DNA of 10,037 nt from Ruminococcaceae bacterium UBA5397 (GTDB taxonomy: Bacteria > Bacillota > Clostridia > Oscillospirales > Acutalibacteraceae), in the NCBI GenBank assembly GCA_002411615.1, contig DHOF01000149.1, positions 1,516 through 11,552 of the forward strand. The letters are read 5' to 3'. Within the stretch, counting starts at the first letter, position 1; the number at the start of each line of letters is the position of its first letter. The translations under genes and the position numbers were made by a program. Below the pieces are notes generated by a model, which saw only the letters and a program-made list of their open reading frames with translations, did no database searches and was not told the DNA's origin. Of this stretch, positions 6,072-10,037 are shown piece by piece.

Positions 6072-6086
6072 CGTTTTTAGCCCTCC

Positions 6087-6683
6087 TTAACGCAGCATGC
6101 CATCAACTAAACCTTGGAATCCAAGGAAGGAGACAGCCGTTAGAGAAGCTGCGACCAAAGTGATCGGAAGCCCCTTGAGAAATTTTGGAATATCATTGTG
6201 CTCTAGGCGTTCGCGGATACCAGCAAAGATCACCATTGCAACAAGGAATCCGACACCGGCACCAAGTGCATTGACCAGCGCTTCAATATAATTTTCACCC
6301 TTATCAATTACCAGCATGGTAATGCCAAGTACTGCGCAGTTAGTAGTAATTAAAGGCAAATAGATTCCTAAAGCCCGATAAAGGGTAGGAATGTACTTTT
6401 TGAGAACAGTTTCAATAAACTGAACCAACGCAGCGATAATCAAAATGAAAAGCACGGTCTGTAAGTAAGATAGGCCGTTCGGAACAAGCACATAAGTGTA
6501 AATTGGATAGGTGACTGCAGTAGAGATGACCATAACAAAGATAACAGCGACACTCATACCAGTAGCAGTATCCAATTTTTTGGAGACACCTAAGAACGGG
6601 CAGATACCAAGGAACTTATTCAGAATATAGTTTTCAGTCAGGATAGCTGCCAGAAAGATGGCGAGTAATGATTTAAAATCCAT
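6087..6683 (-). CDS. rnfA: Rnf complex integral membrane subunit RnfA
   Basis: RnfA (198 residues, the usual length) is a six-helix membrane subunit homologous to NqrE. With RnfE it forms the inverted pair of subunits that hold an intramembrane iron-sulfur centre and take part in coupling electron flow to Na+ or H+ movement. The two conserved half-channel motifs are present: L-G-I-C-P-F-L-G with Cys28 and T-T-N-C-A-V-L-G with Cys116. The T-E-N element after the first helix is also kept. Its ATG overlaps the rnfE stop by one base (TAATG), with an AAGGGAG site inside the end of rnfE. The assignment over the paralogous RnfE rests on the L-G-I-C-P and T-T-N-C motifs and on gene order. Confidence 0.95.
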   Translation of the reverse strand: MDFKSLLAIFLAAILTENYILNKFLGICPFLGVSKKLDTATGMSVAVIFVMVISTAVTYPIYTYVLVPNGLSYLQTVLFILIIAALVQFIETVLKKYIPTLYRALGIYLPLITTNCAVLGITMLVIDKGENYIEALVNALGAGVGFLVAMVIFAGIRERLEHNDIPKFLKGLPITLVAASLTAVSFLGFQGLVDGMLR

Positions 6684-7375
6684 TATTTGTCAGCTCCCTT
6701 CTCTTTTTCAACTGAAATTGAGCAGCAGCCTGCCATTGGGCAGTGAGCACAGCCAAGTTCAGAAACAGGCTCGCCTTTGCCCTCTGCAATTTTGTTGGTA
6801 ATTGCCATCAAAATACCGAAGACGAAGAAGCCACCGGGAGGCAAGAGGAACAAAATGATTCCAGGATAAGAAGAGGGCATAATCTGGAATCCAAGGATTG
6901 TGCCGGAACCAATCAGTTCACGGATGCAGCCCATAACGAACAGGGTCAGTGTAAAACCAAGTCCCATTCCAAGACCATCAAAGATGGAAGGCAATACTTT
7001 ATGCTTATTTGCAAAGCCTTCTGCACGGCCGAGGATAATACAGTTTACAACGATAAGAGGCAGATAAATGCCCATTGCAGCTTTCAAAGCGGGAGAATAG
7101 GCCTCAATCAGCATCTGAACAAGAGAAACAAAACCTGCAATCAGAACAATATAGCAGGGGATACGAACCGTATCCGGAATAATATTTCGAAGCAAAGAAA
7201 TTACAAAGTTGGAACAAATAAGAACAAAGGTTGTGGCAAGTCCCATACCGATTGCATTGCTCGCGCTGGTTGAAAGAGCCAACGTTGCGCAGCATCCGAG
7301 GACAAGACGCAAAACTGGGTTTTCACGAATAAGGCCCTTTGTAAATTCTTGCCAAAGACTTTTCTTTTCTTCCAT
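6683..7375 (-). CDS. rnfE: Rnf complex integral membrane subunit RnfE, with Cys-rich tail
   Basis: RnfE (230 residues) is the NqrD-like partner of RnfA in the membrane core. The second iron-binding motif is normal (V-V-N-C-I-I-L-G-R-A-E, Cys112). The first, normally L-G-L-C-P-T-L, reads L-G-C-C-A-T-L here, so there are two adjacent cysteines (28, 29) and the proline is lost. About six membrane helices fill residues 22-195. Beyond them a hydrophilic tail (about 196-230) holds C-A-H-C-P-M-A-G-C-C (Cys209, 212, 217, 218), a possible extra metal site on the cytoplasmic side; comparable Cys-rich tails occur in some Firmicute RnfE proteins, but from memory only. The ATG at 7373-7375 lies one base past the rnfG stop and uses an AAGGGGGG site. 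Confidence 0.93.
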   Translation of the reverse strand: MEEKKSLWQEFTKGLIRENPVLRLVLGCCATLALSTSASNAIGMGLATTFVLICSNFVISLLRNIIPDTVRIPCYIVLIAGFVSLVQMLIEAYSPALKAAMGIYLPLIVVNCIILGRAEGFANKHKVLPSIFDGLGMGLGFTLTLFVMGCIRELIGSGTILGFQIMPSSYPGIILFLLPPGGFFVFGILMAITNKIAEGKGEPVSELGCAHCPMAGCCSISVEKEKGADK

Positions 7376-7376
7376 C

Positions 7377-7952
7377 TCAAGCGCCCCCCTTCACAGCGTT
7401 AAATTCCTTAATTGCATCATTTACGGCGGAGGTGACTGCTTTACTGGTAATTGTAGCACCGGTTAAAGCATTGATTTTATCGTCGCCTGTTTCGCCGGAT
7501 TTTGTTACCGTAAATTGGCCAGAAGAAGGAATTGCTTTTTTGTATTGGTCACGGAATTCTGATTTCTGAGCATTCAGGCCCAGACCGGGAGTATCGTTGG
7601 TAGAAAGCAGTTCAACACCGGTGACTTTTCCGGTCTTATCGATTCCGGTCATCACTTTAATGGCACCGCCGTAAGATTTGCTGGAAGTCGTGAAGACGTA
7701 ACCAACAACTTCGTTGCCTTGTTTTGCTACGACATAGTTGTTTTCGCTTCCGTCGCCGAAAGATTGTTTGGCACCAAATGAATCAGCAGTGGAAAGAACA
7801 CGCTTTTGAGTATCTGCTTCCGTTTGCTTATTAATAGATGCGACTTGATCTTTGGTTGCCTTATTGGTAAAGGCAAGGCCGCCAGTAACAACCAAACAAA
7901 TTATGAAAAGAACCAGAGTCGGCTTTAAAATATCCTTTGGATTCAGTTTCAT
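7377..7952 (-). CDS. rnfG: Rnf complex FMN-binding subunit RnfG
   Basis: RnfG (191 residues) carries a covalently bound FMN on the outer face of the membrane and passes electrons within the Rnf complex. One N-terminal helix spans about residues 12-29 and the rest is an FMN-binding domain. The flavinylation motif T-G-A-T-I-T is at 164-169, with Thr167 the expected attachment residue (transfer by ApbE, whose gene is not in the window). The T-P-G-L-G element that binds the isoalloxazine region is at 121-125. The start ATG overlaps the rnfD stop by four bases (ATGA), with an AAAGGAGC site 10 bases upstream. Length and features match NqrC/RnfG relatives with a short N-terminus. Confidence 0.94.
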   Translation of the reverse strand: MKLNPKDILKPTLVLFIICLVVTGGLAFTNKATKDQVASINKQTEADTQKRVLSTADSFGAKQSFGDGSENNYVVAKQGNEVVGYVFTTSSKSYGGAIKVMTGIDKTGKVTGVELLSTNDTPGLGLNAQKSEFRDQYKKAIPSSGQFTVTKSGETGDDKINALTGATITSKAVTSAVNDAIKEFNAVKGGA

Positions 7953-8887
7953 TTCTTTGCACGCTCCTTTCCAAATGTTCTCGGGCGTGTTCCGCGTTCA
8001 ATAAGCGGGACGAGAAGATTCATGATAATAATGGAATAGGAGACACCTTCCGGCAAAGCACCAAATTTACGAATTAGAATCGTGAGAACACCGCAGCCAA
8101 TCGCATAAATCACTTGGCCTTTTATGGTAATTGGGCTGGTGGTGTAGTCGGTTGCCATGAAGATAGCGCCGAGCAGCAGGCCGCCTGCCAGAATATCAAA
8201 CAAAACATCTCTGCCAAGGAGTGCAGACATCAAGGCAGCAGTGCCTACATAGCAGAGCGGAATGACAGGAGAGATGACTTTGCGGATCAGCAGGTAAGCA
8301 AAACCGATCAGAAGTGCGAGTCCGCAAGTTTCACCGAGGCAGCCTCCGCGGTTGCCGAGGAACATCTGCAGATAGTTCGGAAGCGGATCTGAAAGTCCCA
8401 TCTTAACAACTCCCAGAGGAGTTGCAGTGGTAGCACCGTCGATTGCGTAGCTTGTCATAGTCCAACTGCTCATAGGGCCGGGGAAAGAGTTCATCAAAAC
8501 AATACGTCCGATCAGGGCAGGGTTGACGAAGTTCTGACCAATGCCGCCAAACATTTGCTTAACGACGACGATTGCAGCAACATCGCCCAGCATCATCATA
8601 AAGGGATTTAAGCTGCTGGGAACATTCATTGCAACCAAAAGGCCGGTAACAACAGCTGAAAGATCACCGATCGTATTGTCGCGTTTCATAACCTTGCGGC
8701 ATATGTATTCAGCAACCACACAGGTGATAACAGACACTACAAGGAGCATGGCTGCCTGCCATCCAAAATAAATGATGGAAGCAATACATGCAGGAATCAA
8801 AGCAATAATAACGTCCAGCATAATTTTGCGGGTAGTAATGCCGGCTTTAATATGCGGGGACGAAGATACAATTAGTTTTTCTGCCAT
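7949..8887 (-). CDS. rnfD: Rnf complex membrane subunit RnfD (covalent FMN)
   Basis: RnfD (312 residues) is a multi-helix membrane subunit homologous to NqrB. It has a covalent FMN and is a candidate for the ion channel. The N-terminal S-S-S-P-H-I motif (8-13) is typical of the family. The flavinylation site is D-G-A-T-T-A-T at 150-156, with Thr156 the likely attachment residue by the D-x-x-(S/T)-x-A-T rule. Helices are visible at about 24-64, 74-90, 100-115, 190-225, 230-247 and 255-300. The G-Q-N-F-V-N-P-A element (117-124) is also characteristic. The ATG overlaps the rnfC stop by one base (TAATG) and uses GGAGGGG 8 bases upstream. No disruption is seen. Confidence 0.95.
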   Translation of the reverse strand: MAEKLIVSSSPHIKAGITTRKIMLDVIIALIPACIASIIYFGWQAAMLLVVSVITCVVAEYICRKVMKRDNTIGDLSAVVTGLLVAMNVPSSLNPFMMMLGDVAAIVVVKQMFGGIGQNFVNPALIGRIVLMNSFPGPMSSWTMTSYAIDGATTATPLGVVKMGLSDPLPNYLQMFLGNRGGCLGETCGLALLIGFAYLLIRKVISPVIPLCYVGTAALMSALLGRDVLFDILAGGLLLGAIFMATDYTTSPITIKGQVIYAIGCGVLTILIRKFGALPEGVSYSIIIMNLLVPLIERGTRPRTFGKERAKK

Positions 8888-10037
8888 TATTTGTTCCCCT
8901 CCGCTTCTTTTGCTTTTTGAGCCTTAGCTTTATCAGCAGCCTGTTTTGCACGAACAAGTCCTTTGCCAAGGCGGATTGCCTGAACAAGCGGACGATGAGC
9001 CGGACAATTAAAGGCGCAGGTACCACATTCCATACAGTTCATTACATCGAATTCGATCAGCTGGTCAACATCTTTTACTTTAGAAAAAGTCTCAAGACGA
9101 GCAGGCATCAAATTCATCGGACAACCCATAACACAGCGTCCGCAGCGAATGCAAGCGGTAGGCTCCAACATATGAGCGTCTTTTTCATCAAAGCACAGGA
9201 GACCATTGTTTTGTTTCAGAATGGGGACTTCCGTGCTTGGAACAGCCATACCCATCATAGGGCCGCCCATTAAGATTTTGCGGGGCTCTGCTTTTGTGCC
9301 GACAAAAGCGATTACATCGGAGATCTTTGTTCCGATCGGAACCACTACGTTCATTGGCTCTTTAATTGCAGAGCCGTCGACGGTCAGACGCTTTTTAATG
9401 AGCGGCATCCCGGTTCTCATATAATCGGCAACAAAAGCACAGGAAGTAATATTCATAACGATACATCCGGCGTCTGCAGGCAATTTGCCCATACCGACTT
9501 CTCGGTCTGTGCAGGCCTTGATCAGAACTTTTTCAGCGCCCTGCGGATAAGTAGCACGAAGGGGGAGAACGCGAATCGTATCATTTTGGCTTTTTTCTTT
9601 GTCTTCCAGTTCTTTCTTAATTGCTGCAATCGCATCCGGTTTATTGCTTTCGATCGCGATGATGCAGCGCTGCAGTCCCAGCCATTTTTTGACAATGCCG
9701 GCGCCTTCTACAACAGAAGCTGTGTTTTCAACAGCCTCTCTGTTATCTGGGGTCAGGTAGGGTTCACATTCTGCGCAGTTGATAATCAGAGTGTCCACCT
9801 TTTTATCTTTGGGCACGTTCAACTTAACGTGTGCCGGAAAACCTGCACCGCCTAAACCGACCAGACCACTCTCTTTTATAGCAGAGAGAAAATCCTGCAA
9901 ACTATTGACCACCGGAGGTTTTACATCCGGGGATACGGTCATTTCACCGTCCGAGTCAATGATGATGGCATCGGTATAATTGCCGCCTGGCAGCATTACC
10001 TTTTTGATACCACTCACTTTGCCTGAAACGGTTGCGT
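8887..10037 (-). CDS. rnfC: Rnf complex NADH-binding subunit RnfC, N-terminus cut by window edge
   Basis: RnfC is the soluble subunit that meets NAD(H) through an FMN-binding, NuoF-like domain. The frame is open through position 10037, so the first part (roughly 60-80 residues by family length) is outside the window. A GTG at 10015-10017 lies inside continuing, family-like coding sequence (A-T-V-S-G-K-V-S-G-I) and is not the start. Counting from that GTG, the nucleotide-binding loop G-L-G-G-A-G-F-P is at 54-61, N-C-A-E-C-E-P at 80-86, and two 4Fe-4S motifs are at Cys289/292/295/299 and Cys328/331/334/338. A Lys/Ala-rich tail follows (about 355-376), as in many bacterial RnfC proteins. It is the first gene of the C-D-G-E-A-B operon; the operon promoter is beyond the right edge. 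Confidence 0.95.
   Translation of the reverse strand, partial: ATVSGKVSGIKKVMLPGGNYTDAIIIDSDGEMTVSPDVKPPVVNSLQDFLSAIKESGLVGLGGAGFPAHVKLNVPKDKKVDTLIINCAECEPYLTPDNREAVENTASVVEGAGIVKKWLGLQRCIIAIESNKPDAIAAIKKELEDKEKSQNDTIRVLPLRATYPQGAEKVLIKACTDREVGMGKLPADAGCIVMNITSCAFVADYMRTGMPLIKKRLTVDGSAIKEPMNVVVPIGTKISDVIAFVGTKAEPRKILMGGPMMGMAVPSTEVPILKQNNGLLCFDEKDAHMLEPTACIRCGRCVMGCPMNLMPARLETFSKVKDVDQLIEFDVMNCMECGTCAFNCPAHRPLVQAIRLGKGLVRAKQAADKAKAQKAKEAEGNK

Noticed and set aside
6743..7273. A 176-codon open frame on the plus strand
   Set aside because: It is antisense to rnfE, has no ribosome binding site, and its translation is a hydrophilic low-complexity mirror of the membrane helices opposite.
10015..10017. 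GTG as the start codon of rnfC
   Set aside because: The frame remains open to the window edge with family-like residues before it, no ribosome binding site precedes it, and the protein would lack the RnfC N-terminal region.

Overview
The window looks like chromosomal DNA of an anaerobic low-to-mid GC Firmicute, most likely a member of the Clostridia (Oscillospiraceae/Ruminococcaceae-like). The reasons are a sodium/proton-pumping Rnf complex in the clostridial gene order C-D-G-E-A-B, an NAD-dependent L-lactate dehydrogenase, a PepV-type dipeptidase, strong AAGGAGG ribosome binding sites and AT-rich intergenic DNA with U-tailed hairpins. The genus is not fixed by the sequence; a lactate-using or lactate-forming fermenter is an inference.

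Layout. Positions 1-1389, minus strand: an operon tail with a membrane-anchored extracytoplasmic protein of unknown function (688-1389), then an ABC-2-like permease that runs off the left edge (1-672). Its roughly 165-nt leader (about 1390-1556) has a good promoter and a terminator-like hairpin just before the first gene, with a competing upstream pairing, which suggests attenuation. Positions 1673-3974, minus strand: an SGNH/GDSL hydrolase (3255-3974) followed by dipeptidase pepV (1765-3144), closed by a strong terminator (1673-1716). The SGNH promoter is near-consensus and carries two 21-bp inverted repeats of identical 7-7-7 geometry, one over the -35 and one at the start site. Positions 4215-5159, plus strand: L-lactate dehydrogenase, divergent from the SGNH gene. 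Positions 5277-10037, minus strand: the tightly packed rnfC-D-G-E-A-B operon, with rnfC cut at its N-terminus by the right edge. The ldh and rnf units converge on a bidirectional terminator at 5223-5258.

How the genes work together. Rnf couples electron transfer between reduced ferredoxin and NAD+ to ion pumping. Lactate dehydrogenase draws on or feeds the same NAD(H) pool, so the two units are metabolically linked although separately transcribed. PepV and the SGNH enzyme look like cytosolic housekeeping or salvage hydrolases. The permease and its anchored partner probably belong to an export or envelope-stress type ABC system whose ATPase is not in the window. I found no mobile element, CRISPR array, tRNA or rRNA. 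The best candidates for something undescribed are regulatory: the attenuator-like leader and the paired inverted repeats.
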